From an uncultured Gammaproteobacteria bacterium (GTDB lineage Bacteria; Pseudomonadota; Gammaproteobacteria; Arenicellales; JAANXG01): a DNA stretch of 36,732 bases. Positions within the stretch are counted from its first letter, which is position 1. The number at the start of each line of letters is the position of its first letter. Below, one piece after another: positions 7,922 through 16,955 of this stretch. The notes under the pieces were generated by a model. That model saw nothing but the letters and a program-made list of their open reading frames with translations. It was not told the origin of the DNA and did not search any database. Position numbers and translations under genes: made by a program. The stretch is taken from the NCBI GenBank assembly GCA_945787105.1, contig CALZGZ010000209.1:1-36732 (forward strand), written 5' to 3'.

Positions 7922-8740
7922 ATGCCAAAAACTGATTCAACAAATAAGAAAAAGGCGGCGCTATGCCGATGCGGTTACACATTGCTGATTTTCGTCCTGT
8001 TGATCGGCGACATCCCAATCGGATATGCGGATGACCCAGCGTTGGCGGCCGCGGTGAATGTCGCCGGACGACAACGCATGCTGAGCCAACGCATAGTGAA
8101 AGCCCATTGTGAACTTGGTCTCGATGTATTGCCCGAGCGTGCTGGTCGGCAGTTGAAGGAATCAGTGGATCTGTTTGAGGAACAGCTGGCGTATCTGCGG
8201 CGGCAAGATTTCAATCCGAATACGCATAACGGGTTGGATCAGGTGGTGCAGATCTGGACTCAGTTCAAACCGCTTGCCTTAGGGACAGTCACCCACGATG
8301 GTGCTGGTCGTCTGCAGGCGCTCAGCGAGGACTTGCTAGATGCCTCTGAGCGCGTTGTGGCGTTGCTCGAGGCATCACAGGGGAGCCGTGTCGCGTATCT
8401 TGTTAACCTATCTGGGCGTCAACGCATGCTTTCGCAACGACTGGCCAAGCTTTACATGCTGTACTCGTGGGGTTTCGACAGCGGGCAACTCGACAATCAG
8501 ATGAAAGTTGCAAAGGAAGAGTTCAGTGATGCTCTGCAGACACTTATCAAGGACCCAAAGAACACCGATGAAATCCGGCGTGCACTCGATGCGGTGACTA
8601 TGCAGTGGACATGGTTCGAGCTTGCTCTCGATCTCAAGGCCACAGATTCATACCGGCTCATCGTCAGCGATGCCAGCGAATGGATTCTCAACAACATGGA
8701 TGCGATTACCCACCTGTACGAGGACTTAGCCGACGGCTAA
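7922..8740 (+). CDS. Secreted protein with two PilJ/NarX-type sensor domains
   Basis: A 272-residue exported protein. Residues 1-36 form a signal peptide ending near 'IGYA'. Two helical repeats follow, each opening with the same P-box-like motif: 'NVAGRQRMLSQR' at 46-57 and 'NLSGRQRMLSQR' at 162-173. This motif defines the N-terminal domain of PilJ chemotaxis transducers and, in NarX/NarQ, binds nitrate/nitrite. There is no transmembrane helix after the signal peptide and no signalling output domain, so it would be a soluble periplasmic ligand-binding protein working with a partner. The GGDEF cyclase at 24.0-25.3 kb carries the same motif and is a candidate partner (inference). The start ATG has no evident ribosome binding site. 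Confidence 0.85.
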   Translation: MPKTDSTNKKKAALCRCGYTLLIFVLLIGDIPIGYADDPALAAAVNVAGRQRMLSQRIVKAHCELGLDVLPERAGRQLKESVDLFEEQLAYLRRQDFNPNTHNGLDQVVQIWTQFKPLALGTVTHDGAGRLQALSEDLLDASERVVALLEASQGSRVAYLVNLSGRQRMLSQRLAKLYMLYSWGFDSGQLDNQMKVAKEEFSDALQTLIKDPKNTDEIRRALDAVTMQWTWFELALDLKATDSYRLIVSDASEWILNNMDAITHLYEDLADG

Positions 8741-8837
8741 CCGGTTGCATACTGCGGTAGGGTTTGACTACGGTCCGCGGACGCAAGCGGCAGGATATTT
8801 CAGGGTCCTGCCTGGTTAGAGTTATTTTGCCACCGCG

Positions 8838-11800
8838 CTAGCGTGCCTCAACAGCACCCTGATCGCTCGCCCCCGAAGCCACACCGATGGGTCGGTCGCG
8901 CTGCAGGTAATCTGTCGACAAGACTTGTCTGAGTTGTGCCGGTGTAAAAGCGGAGACATCGGGCAGATTTCTCAGCGCGCTATCTCGGGCTGGCGAGCCA
9001 GGAGCCAGTTCCGGTATTCCGTCGACCCATTTGAGATTCGGATCGATGACCAGGTTGTTTACGCCAGGCAGGGGCGAGCCCACGATATTGTGGCGCGCGT
9101 CGATGTCTCCACGTTGAACTGGGCTGTACTCATACCACCAAGCGCCGTTCAGCAGCACGTCCTGTGGCGCCATCGTCTGCCAATCACGATTATTCCAGAG
9201 GATATTATTGAACATGAAGGCTCGTGCGGCGGGGCGGTCATCCCTCGATGCGTAGAGGGTTATGCCAATATTACATGCAGCGATTGTGTTGTGAACGATA
9301 AAAGGTTCCGCCCCATCTTTAAAGCCGATACCGTGAAAGGAATGCACGATCACATTGTTGGCGATTAATGGCCGCGACGCGCCGGAACCGGTGATGGCTC
9401 CGCCGTTGGCACCGTCTGGGCGCGACTCCCAGGTCGGTACGAAGTTGGCAATATAATTGCCGACCACCAGCGCAGTACAATCGTCAAGGTCGATCGCATC
9501 GTCTTCTCCGCCGAGAAATCGGTTCTGTTTGATGATCGGGAAGTGGCCGTCCGCGCACGGACCGAGATCCATCACGTCTGCGTATCCACGCCGGAGTCCG
9601 AATATATTGTTTTCCAGACGCGCCGCGGAGGTTTCTCCGTGAACCGTCTCTCCCTGAATGTCACCGATCCGCGTATTGGTGCCAAAGCGGCTGCCAGAAA
9701 CGACCAGTCCGTCTGCACCACGGAAGTTCAGGGCGACCCGTCGCCAATGGTCAAAGGTGCTGTTCTCTATGAGTACCGGATGGGTGCCCGTGTCGACGAC
9801 GGACAGTAGCGTGGCGCCTTTGCTGAAGGAAACATGACGCAGTAAATGCCGAATTCCGCTCAGCACGACCTGGGAATAGTGTCCCTGCGCTGGGCCATGC
9901 AGCTTGACCGGTTCTGCAGGGGTGCCCAGTGCGTACAGGCGGCCGAGCACTCGCAATGTCGCGCCACGTGCGAGCCTTAACTCAACACCGGGAGTCAGCA
10001 CCAGCGCGGCATTCTCGGCGACCACCAGATCGTCGACCTCGTATGGCCGGGCGCGCTTACCGAGCACGAGCGCGCCTTGGAGTTCTCCCCGTAACGGGCC
10101 TGAAGGAATGAGCGACTGCAGCTTAGTTACTGAGGAGACGAATTGATCTCGCGAAATGCGCTCAGTTTCGTGTTCGCGGATGAGCGTGTTGATCGCGGAC
10201 TGTACAACATCCGTATCCCGCGTCACCCCGGATGTTCGCCCAGGTCCGACCTCGGCCGTGATGCCGCGAGTTTGGGTAGCAGGGGACATCGATAACACGC
10301 CGTTTTCGCTGCGCACCGCAAATCCGGTCTTCCACCGCATCGCCGGTAGAAAAGATTTGCCGTCATCGTCGTCGGTCAGCAGATAAAGCTCCCCGTATCC
10401 GTCGCGCGCAACGCCTTTCAGATCGGTCAGCATCCTGCGCAGACGGAACCGCTCCGCGACGGACCCATCGGCGTTGCGTAGCGCGACTTCGCGAGCGGAT
10501 GACTCGATTGTGATCGATGCGCCGCTGGCAAACCATACCGCTTCACGAAACGCAGTGCCCTGGACATCGACGCTAACCGTAGGCCCTTCGTACGCTGCTA
10601 GGGCTTGTGCGTCTTTGGGCCAATAAAGGACGGTGGCCATGGCGGCCGGCCAACTGAACATCGCTAATCCGATAACCCCAATCCCGAATACGACCGGCGC
10701 TAGACGTATGCCCGTGCTCGGCGCCACCGGTTGGGCCATCGACTCGGCCTGAGACCCGAGGCGTGTCGCTAGCATGCGCAGGGAAACGGTCATCAGCAAC
10801 ACCGCAGCCGTGAGTTCAAGGACCTCCTCCGTAGCGTTCAGGAGGTCCTCTGGACGGAACAACACAAACCAGATATCGGGAAACTGGTGCGCCTGTTCCA
10901 CAAGCGTCGAAGCAAGCGAGCGAAGCGATGCCAGCGTGGCTTCATCCATTGAGTCGCCGGCCTGGGAGAGCACGAACACACCCGCTGCTGCCAGGTAGCC
11001 TCCAACTACCCAGGGGAACGACGCAAATAGCCGTCGTCCGAACCCCAGCCAGAACAGCACCATCGCGACGAGCGCGATGCCGCCATAAGCGAGCGTTATC
11101 CAGTCCTGGTCGATGCCTGCAATGACCCCAGCCCGCTCGGCCAGCACGGCAATATTTTCGTGCAGCTCCAGCAACTCATCGGTGGCCGCTAACAGGAAGG
11201 CGATGCCGATGAACGCCCAGAAAACGATCTCGCCGGCGCCGCGCACCGCGATCGCCCGCACGCTTGCGGCACAAAGCCAGAGCGCGGCGACCCCCGCCAC
11301 CACCAGTGCGCCGGCGGTCGGATAACGGATCCAAGACTCCTCGTCTCGAAGTAATGCGGGGTCTAGCGCGCAAATAACGAGGAATACTAACAACATCACC
11401 GCGTATGCGATCCAGGTGTGACGCATGCCGGCTGCCCAGGATCGCCATCGCCAGGCCCAGCTCGCCGCGAGTGAGAGCCCGATGATTGCAGCCAAATACC
11501 ACCGAATTGCGCTCTCGGTGGAGACAGCCGTGCCGACGAAAGATTCCCACCCGTTCAGGTAAGCTGGAATAATCACCAGCGAGATCAGTATACAACCGGT
11601 CACGACAACAACTGCACGTACGACGGTGAGCAACCAAGCTCTAGCGAGCCAAGCAGCGCGGGACAAAGATGACCGGTCGGTGTAGCGCTCCCCCCGGACG
11701 GCGACGGTCGCAGTTGAGCGAAAGGAAACGCGGACCCGGCCGGTGATGCGCGCGAGGTAATCCAGCAGTGCGCCAATAAACACCAGGATACCGAACATCT

Positions 11801-12467
11801 CGAGGGATTCCTCGATTGTCGCAACGAGTTGGAACGGTAAATTGTGCTGCCCGCGCAGTGCGGTGATATGGCCGCCTGCGATCTCGAAGCCGATGGATCC
11901 GCTGACGAATAAGGTCGCTGCGGCCGCGAACAGCCAGCGAGTTCGCGCAGGCAGGTGTAACCAGAACTTGAGGTAGACGGCGACGAATGTGATAACGATG
12001 ATGAAGCCGGGAATCACCCAGGCAAAATAAAAATAACTGGGCAGATCAAAGGCTCTGCGCACCCCACGCATCGATAACTCGTGGAACCCGGATCCCTCGT
12101 CGATGGACGCCAGCAAGAAAATGACCGCTAGACCGACCCAGCTCTTGAAGTAACGCCCACCCTGCTGTCGTACCACGCTGGCGATTACCGCGAGCAATGC
12201 GGAGCAAATAAGCAACGTCGAGGTGGCATACCAGGTCGGAACAGTGACCTCCTCGTCGAGGTCAAATCGATTGGCCAACCCGCGGAAGGAGGGATTCTCG
12301 ACCATCTCCACGTACAACTGGGTCGATAACCCGACCAGAATGAGTGAAATGACGACCACGAGCAGGATCCGTATCACACGGCGTGCCGTGATCTCGATGG
12401 AGACTTCAACGTTCTCAGGCGAGCGCCCTAGGTTGTCGTCAGCGCCTGTTTGGGATTCTCGATGCAT
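8838..12467 (-). CDS. Polytopic membrane protein with duplicated DE-x4-HE module fused to a parallel beta-helix
   Basis: This 1209-residue protein is the largest in the window. Residues about 30-615 hold some 13-15 hydrophobic segments in two related halves. Half 1 has 'FLLASIDEGSGFHE' (D123, E124, H129, E130) and 'TIEESLEM' (E219, E220, E223). Half 2 has 'FLLAATDELLELHE' (D430, E431, H436, E437) and 'ATEEVLEL' (E547, E548, E551). A beta-rich region follows at about 620-800. Residues 815-1160 then form a right-handed beta-helix (NosD/pectate-lyase-like) with many 'NxIxxN' turns. It closes with 'PGSPARDSA' and 'SDQGAVE', resembling the usual end of secreted beta-helix proteins. A metal or polysaccharide role is conceivable but unproven. 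The start is ATG with a poor ribosome binding site. Confidence 0.85.
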   Translation of the reverse strand: MHRESQTGADDNLGRSPENVEVSIEITARRVIRILLVVVISLILVGLSTQLYVEMVENPSFRGLANRFDLDEEVTVPTWYATSTLLICSALLAVIASVVRQQGGRYFKSWVGLAVIFLLASIDEGSGFHELSMRGVRRAFDLPSYFYFAWVIPGFIIVITFVAVYLKFWLHLPARTRWLFAAAATLFVSGSIGFEIAGGHITALRGQHNLPFQLVATIEESLEMFGILVFIGALLDYLARITGRVRVSFRSTATVAVRGERYTDRSSLSRAAWLARAWLLTVVRAVVVVTGCILISLVIIPAYLNGWESFVGTAVSTESAIRWYLAAIIGLSLAASWAWRWRSWAAGMRHTWIAYAVMLLVFLVICALDPALLRDEESWIRYPTAGALVVAGVAALWLCAASVRAIAVRGAGEIVFWAFIGIAFLLAATDELLELHENIAVLAERAGVIAGIDQDWITLAYGGIALVAMVLFWLGFGRRLFASFPWVVGGYLAAAGVFVLSQAGDSMDEATLASLRSLASTLVEQAHQFPDIWFVLFRPEDLLNATEEVLELTAAVLLMTVSLRMLATRLGSQAESMAQPVAPSTGIRLAPVVFGIGVIGLAMFSWPAAMATVLYWPKDAQALAAYEGPTVSVDVQGTAFREAVWFASGASITIESSAREVALRNADGSVAERFRLRRMLTDLKGVARDGYGELYLLTDDDDGKSFLPAMRWKTGFAVRSENGVLSMSPATQTRGITAEVGPGRTSGVTRDTDVVQSAINTLIREHETERISRDQFVSSVTKLQSLIPSGPLRGELQGALVLGKRARPYEVDDLVVAENAALVLTPGVELRLARGATLRVLGRLYALGTPAEPVKLHGPAQGHYSQVVLSGIRHLLRHVSFSKGATLLSVVDTGTHPVLIENSTFDHWRRVALNFRGADGLVVSGSRFGTNTRIGDIQGETVHGETSAARLENNIFGLRRGYADVMDLGPCADGHFPIIKQNRFLGGEDDAIDLDDCTALVVGNYIANFVPTWESRPDGANGGAITGSGASRPLIANNVIVHSFHGIGFKDGAEPFIVHNTIAACNIGITLYASRDDRPAARAFMFNNILWNNRDWQTMAPQDVLLNGAWWYEYSPVQRGDIDARHNIVGSPLPGVNNLVIDPNLKWVDGIPELAPGSPARDSALRNLPDVSAFTPAQLRQVLSTDYLQRDRPIGVASGASDQGAVEAR

Positions 12468-13302
12468 GCATTCAATTTCAACGGATCGCTTCGGCAGAGA
12501 GCGACCTTATCGGCGAGGCACTATCGTATCTCTTACGCTATCATGACGCCCAACGAGCTGGTATGGGGGTGGCGCGTGCGCGGGGAGTTCTGCTCTCACT
12601 CCAAACGTCGCGCGGCCTGTTTGCGGCCAAAGTCTCTAACTGAAAGGTTTGCCGCATAAACTGGCGAATCCTATGCATATTGCGCATGGAAAAATGCACC
12701 CATTACGGCAGTGCGTGCAAACAACGCTTTACCGATAGCTACGAACACGACATACGCGCCATTCCGGAGCAAGGAGCTGGAGACGGTACAGCCGAATATT
12801 CTTTTTGTAATAGTAGCATGGACTTGTACACACCCCTCACCGACTTAATTTGAACGCCGCAGCCAATAGACGCTCGATCACTCCCGGGGTGAATTTCGTC
12901 CAGCGGATCATTGATTTTATCTAAGACGAAATTCTTTTCCTACGTTTAGAGGCGGCGTCGACCGTGGTTAGGACCTGTCGCTCCCGAAAAATGATAGGCG
13001 CATCATGTTTGGGCCGCTAGGTAGTGGAATTATTTGAGTCTGGCCCTACCGCTGCCCACAAACTCGTTAATCACCGGGAGCCATAAACAGCATCAGCCGG
13101 AGACGATTCATAACCTATTATTTTTAGGTGGTTCCGCGCCATGTTGATCTATCTTCCTGATAGATATCGTCACCAGCTTGATTTCATGTCGCACCATGTT
13201 GTGGTTTCGGTTAAGAGGTTACAGATGACGGAGTTGTGACGTCGGCCTTCATGCTTTGTGGGACAGCAGTGGGTCTGATCCCTGTTGTTGCTGTATTGTT
13301 GC
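12468..13302. other. Gap of 835 bp without a recognised gene
   Basis: The first part should carry the promoter of the large minus-strand gene. Short frames here are not convincing; one of 32 codons starting at 13141 has no ribosome binding site. A perfect hairpin lies at 13147-13165. Otherwise I see nothing. Confidence 0.5.
13147..13165. repeat. Perfect 7-bp inverted repeat
   Basis: ATCTATC (13147-13153) and GATAGAT (13159-13165) are exact complements around TTCCT. No T run follows on either strand, so a terminator is unlikely. An operator or a chance hairpin is possible. Confidence 0.4.
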
Positions 13303-14064
13303 CTACTGTTCTTGCCGCTGCTTCAGTTCCATTTGGTTCTCGGTGCGCACCATATCCAGCTGACCCAGAAATGACATTCCCAACAGCGGCGTGTCTAGTT
13401 CGGAAGCAACCATAATGCCGGCCTCGATATCGTGCAGCGTGATGTCGCCGACGCGCACTTCGCCCAACTTGGTCGCGACCATGGGCGTAGCTCCCCCCGC
13501 GGTCTGAGCCAGATCCTGCTGTGCGGTTGAGTACTGGAGGCCGATTCGCCGCGCCAGCTTGCGATCGATAGCGATAATCGTCGCGCCGGTGTCCACGAGA
13601 AAACGGACTGGATAACCGTTAATGGCCCCGTTGGCATAGAAGAAGCCGCGCGGACCCGCCCACAGTTTTGCTGTGCCCTCGTCCTCGGCTGAGGCGCTTT
13701 CAGGCGCGGCGGGGAAAATGGCTGGCGCACTGAGGTTCAAGATGTTGCGCTGTCCGTCACTTTCTACCACCACTTGGGCAGAGTCCACAACGTTCACCAG
13801 CGTCACACCTTCGGGACTGGTTTCCCCCTCAGCTAGAATGTGGCGCCTTCCATCCACGTAGACCATGGCTCTCGCCAGGGACACCAAGCGGAGTTTTTTA
13901 TCGACACGCCTGATCTCCTCTGTCTCGGATATCGCTAGCAGCTTGAGCTCTGCGGCAGTAGTCGCTGCCGGCACCATGCAGGCAAGCAATACACACAAAC
14001 ATGCTCTTGTTAGTGGTCGACCGACAGGGCCGCGAGACGATTTGATCACGTCGTGTACTCTCAT
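13303..14064 (-). CDS. Retropepsin-like aspartic protease, exported
   Basis: A clan AA aspartyl protease of 253 residues from the ATG at 14064; an upstream GTG at 14100 would add 12 residues. Neither start has a strong ribosome binding site. Residues about 18-38 from the ATG form a signal peptide ('ACLCVLLACMVPAATTAA'). A beta-rich middle region is followed by the catalytic motif 'FLVDTGATIIAID' (Asp158 from the ATG) and the 'TPLLGMSFLGQLD' segment typical of single-domain bacterial retropepsins. Such enzymes work as dimers, usually in the periplasm or at the membrane. The gene stands alone, and its substrate is unknown. Confidence 0.88.
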   Translation of the reverse strand: MRVHDVIKSSRGPVGRPLTRACLCVLLACMVPAATTAAELKLLAISETEEIRRVDKKLRLVSLARAMVYVDGRRHILAEGETSPEGVTLVNVVDSAQVVVESDGQRNILNLSAPAIFPAAPESASAEDEGTAKLWAGPRGFFYANGAINGYPVRFLVDTGATIIAIDRKLARRIGLQYSTAQQDLAQTAGGATPMVATKLGEVRVGDITLHDIEAGIMVASELDTPLLGMSFLGQLDMVRTENQMELKQRQEQ

Positions 14065-14569
14065 TGTGCCAAGCGAAGTTGGTAACGGACAACGGACCAC
14101 GGACCACGTAATACCGAGTTTTTAACCCGTGGTCGAAGTTGACACCCCTATTACTATTTATAGACAGCGAATACGGTTTTGCAAGCAGTTGACCCCGGTT
14201 CAGCGAGGGCGCATACCCGTCGTTCCTGACCAGTCTTGGGGTATGACCCCATTGCTGGCAGCATCCGGCGAGAACTTCTGAATCACGTGATCGTTCTCAA
14301 CCAACGCGACCTTAAGCGCCTCGTTTAGACGCATGTCGATTATTATCATCACTCACGCCTACATCGATCGTTGGATATGGATGCACACGACCGGCGCTCT
14401 GTGAACTCAGCGCAACTGCCTCAAGGTACCGAGATTACGGCAGTGGATGGATTGGAGCATGATGATCTTCTTGAGCAGCATGCGTTTCAGGTCCGGCAGG
14501 CTACTTCTTGACACGGCGAGATCCACCGTGAAGAATCATTTCTTAGAGAATAAGGCGTGAATAAGATTT
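14065..14569. other. Divergent intergenic region with a GACCCCATT palindrome
   Basis: This separates the protease and the phosphatase operon and should hold promoters for both. TGGGGT-ATG-ACCCCA at 14237-14251 belongs to the same repeat type as the copies around the cyclase. The phosphatase start at 14570 has only a weak AAGGCG about fifteen bases upstream. I see no gene. Confidence 0.55.
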
Positions 14570-15835
14570 ATGGAGTCTATACCAACTTCTGATGCGCAGC
14601 TTCAAATCCTTAAGCAGAGCAAGATGTTCGAAAACGCACCGAAATCGCTGCTTACAGAAATCGGTGGAATTGCGACACCAGTTTCGGTGAAGGCCGACGA
14701 GAGGATCATGGAGAAAGGAGACAAAGGAACTGCGATGTACATCATTATCGATGGACAAGTGCGCATTCATGATGAAGATCTAACCCTGAAACACTTAGGA
14801 AAGGGTGACGTCTTCGGGGAGATGGCGGCTTTGGATTCAGAAGTGCGAAGCGCGTCCGTCACGGCGGAAGTGGATACTATTCTGTTTCAACTCGAGCAGA
14901 ATTCTGTGTATGACATTTTGTCTCGTCGACCCGACGCAGCCAAGGCGATCATTCACTTGTTGTGTCAGCGTGAGAAAAGTATTGTCCATGATGTTACTGA
15001 ACGGTCATTCAAGGTTCGTGCTCTGGAACGGGAACTGGAGATCGGTCGTGATATACAAGCCAGGTTTCTACCCGACAGCCTGCCAGAGGTGCCAGGTTGG
15101 GAGATTGCGGCGCGCTTAGAGCCTGCAAGGGAAGTAGCAGGCGATTTCTATGACGCCTTTCACATTCGCACGATTAATAGGATCGGGCTGCTGGTTGGTG
15201 ACGTGTGTGGCAAGGGCGTCGGCGCATCATTGTTCATGACGCTGTTCCGTAGTCTGATTCGTGCAACGTCGCTATCGGGCGACTTTAGGGGATGGACGAC
15301 GTCCGGCGCGGGACTTTCTGGCGCCCAGAATGGCTCCGATCCTAATGCTATAGCTGATCGGCAAACGCTGGAGGACAGCGTAACGCTCACCAACAACTAT
15401 GTCGCCTGGACTCACGGCAACTCGAGTATGTTCGCTTCGGTGTTTTTTGCGTTACTTGATCCGAAGACAGGTTCCCTCGTGTACATCAACGCAGGACATG
15501 AGGAACCGGTCATCTTCGGCGCCAATGGAATAACGCAACGGCTAGCGCCAACCGGACCGGTGGTGGGAATATTCCCTAACGCGGAATTCAAACTTGGAAC
15601 GGTGCGGCTGGAGCCGAATGACGTATTGGTGGTGTTCACTGACGGCGTCACCGAAGCAGCCGACGTAGCTGGCGCACGCTACACTGAGGAGCGCTTGCTG
15701 GATTTTTTCGTATCGACACCGGACCGCCTACCGACAACGCTAATAAGTAAGATCATGACTGACATTGAGGCCTTCTCGGCCGGCGCACAGCAGTTTGACG
15801 ACATTACCCTGCTTGCCGTCAGACGGACAGCGTGA
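14570..15835 (+). CDS. Cyclic-nucleotide-gated PP2C (SpoIIE/RsbU-like) phosphatase
   Basis: A cytoplasmic serine phosphatase of 421 residues that would dephosphorylate the STAS protein encoded next to it. Residues about 15-130 are a cyclic-nucleotide-binding domain. Its phosphate-binding cassette reads 'GDVFGEMAALDSEVRSASVTA', with Glu84 and Arg93 in place, so it looks competent to bind cAMP or cGMP. A helical linker (about 135-165) leads to the PP2C domain. Metal and active-site motifs are 'AGDFYDAF' (Asp192), 'VGDVCGKGVGAS' (Asp211), 'INAGHEEP', 'FTDGVTEA' (Asp358) and 'FDDITLLAV' (Asp410/411). Partner-switching modules usually place PAS, GAF or receiver domains here. A cNMP domain makes a nucleotide cyclase, perhaps the one at 146-2401, the likely input. 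Confidence 0.95.
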   Translation: MESIPTSDAQLQILKQSKMFENAPKSLLTEIGGIATPVSVKADERIMEKGDKGTAMYIIIDGQVRIHDEDLTLKHLGKGDVFGEMAALDSEVRSASVTAEVDTILFQLEQNSVYDILSRRPDAAKAIIHLLCQREKSIVHDVTERSFKVRALERELEIGRDIQARFLPDSLPEVPGWEIAARLEPAREVAGDFYDAFHIRTINRIGLLVGDVCGKGVGASLFMTLFRSLIRATSLSGDFRGWTTSGAGLSGAQNGSDPNAIADRQTLEDSVTLTNNYVAWTHGNSSMFASVFFALLDPKTGSLVYINAGHEEPVIFGANGITQRLAPTGPVVGIFPNAEFKLGTVRLEPNDVLVVFTDGVTEAADVAGARYTEERLLDFFVSTPDRLPTTLISKIMTDIEAFSAGAQQFDDITLLAVRRTA

Positions 15836-15927
15836 TTCGATACATGCTTATGGGTCAGCAAGACAACGCGATCATTTGGCGGTAGACTTCGGCTCTCAAG
15901 TAATTAAAAAAGGGAGGACTTAAAACA

Positions 15928-16302
15928 ATGACATCAACTCTACGCATCGCGGTATCGCAGGAACATGGCAACGCCCCGGTTACTGTGTTTCACCTCAAGG
16001 GAGAGATCGATGCCAACACGCAGACGGATTTGGAATCCAAGGCTGAGGAAGTTGTCGGTAGCGGAACTCAGAATCTGCTACTCGATTTAAGCGAAGTGAC
16101 CTACATGGGCAGCGCCGGATTCCGCGCGATACACGCCATTGCGGGCAAGCTGGGAGATGAACAATCAACAACGGCGATTAAATCGTCTCACCTTAAATTG
16201 TTGAGCCCCTCTGCGGAGGTGAGCAAGATTATCAAGACTCTAGGGTTTGACAGCTACCTAGACATCTACGACGATATCGATCGGGCGGTTAACTCCTTCT
16301 AA
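15928..16302 (+). CDS. STAS-domain anti-sigma factor antagonist
   Basis: A 124-residue STAS protein (SpoIIAA/RsbV type) with a strong ribosome binding site, GGGAGG at 15912-15917. It contains 'FHLKGEIDANT' near the N-terminus and 'LLDLSEVTYMGSAGFRAI' around the phospho-acceptor. Ser62 occupies the position phosphorylated in the family, although the preceding Asp of 'DS' is Gly here, as in the common 'SSAGLR' variants. When unphosphorylated it should bind the kinase encoded next and release that kinase's partner. It lies 92 bp after the phosphatase and 22 bp before the kinase, so the three are probably co-transcribed. Confidence 0.93.
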   Translation: MTSTLRIAVSQEHGNAPVTVFHLKGEIDANTQTDLESKAEEVVGSGTQNLLLDLSEVTYMGSAGFRAIHAIAGKLGDEQSTTAIKSSHLKLLSPSAEVSKIIKTLGFDSYLDIYDDIDRAVNSF

Positions 16303-16324
16303 TCCGCCTGCGGCAGGATCTGGG

Positions 16325-16756
16325 ATGTCCAAGAAACAGCGCCTCGTTATCGAGGCGCAATTAGACAATCTAAGTAGAGTACGGCGCTTTATAGAGGAGT
16401 CTTGCGAATTATTCGGTGCCCGTGATTCGGTGGTTTCAGACCTGCGACTTGCTGTCGATGAGGCGGTCACCAATATCATTCTCCACGGATACAAGAAGCG
16501 AGGTGGGAACATAGAGGTCGAGGTTGAACGGAAAGATGACGCCCTAGTTGTGTGTCTGCGTGATAACGCTGCCGTTTTCGATCCTGCGACTCGTTTCATA
16601 CCCGCGTCACAAATGCCGCGTGGACTCGAATCGCCGGGAAAGCTGGGTATCCATCTAATTCAAAAAGCAATTGACGACATCAGCCACCGTATCACAGAAA
16701 GCGGCGGTAACGAGTTGATCCTGGTAAAACGCAACGGGGACGTTGTGCAAGGCTAG
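16325..16756 (+). CDS. RsbW-like serine kinase / anti-sigma factor (HATPase)
   Basis: A 143-residue GHKL ATPase of the RsbW/SpoIIAB group. The N box is 'DLRLAVDEAVTNIILHGY' (Glu46, Asn50). The G1 region 'LRDNAAVFDP' keeps the Asp (80) but lacks the usual Gly of D-x-G. The G2 region is 'PGKLGIHLIQKAIDDI'. It should phosphorylate the STAS protein and, when free, bind a target, in many species a sigma factor. No sigma factor gene is in the window, so the final target is unknown and could be a non-sigma protein. The lipoprotein gene 200 bp further on may or may not belong to the pathway. Confidence 0.92.
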   Translation: MSKKQRLVIEAQLDNLSRVRRFIEESCELFGARDSVVSDLRLAVDEAVTNIILHGYKKRGGNIEVEVERKDDALVVCLRDNAAVFDPATRFIPASQMPRGLESPGKLGIHLIQKAIDDISHRITESGGNELILVKRNGDVVQG

Positions 16757-16955
16757 CGGGGTTTTCCAGCTACTAACAGGGGGGGCAAGTCGTCCCGCCG
16801 CGCATCAAAATACGCGCGCACCTATCGATCAATGGGTATACGCTTGCGTTGGCTGAGCCTAAGACCCGGTTGGTCCATACGATTTTGAACAGCCGAGACT
16901 AATCGGGCTAGATACCGCTGCTTTTACTAAACGCACCTTCGCTTTATTTTAATAC

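Noticed and set aside
13141-13239. 32-codon frame starting at 13141
   Set aside because: No ribosome binding site, overlaps the hairpin at 13147-13165, and shows no protein-like features.
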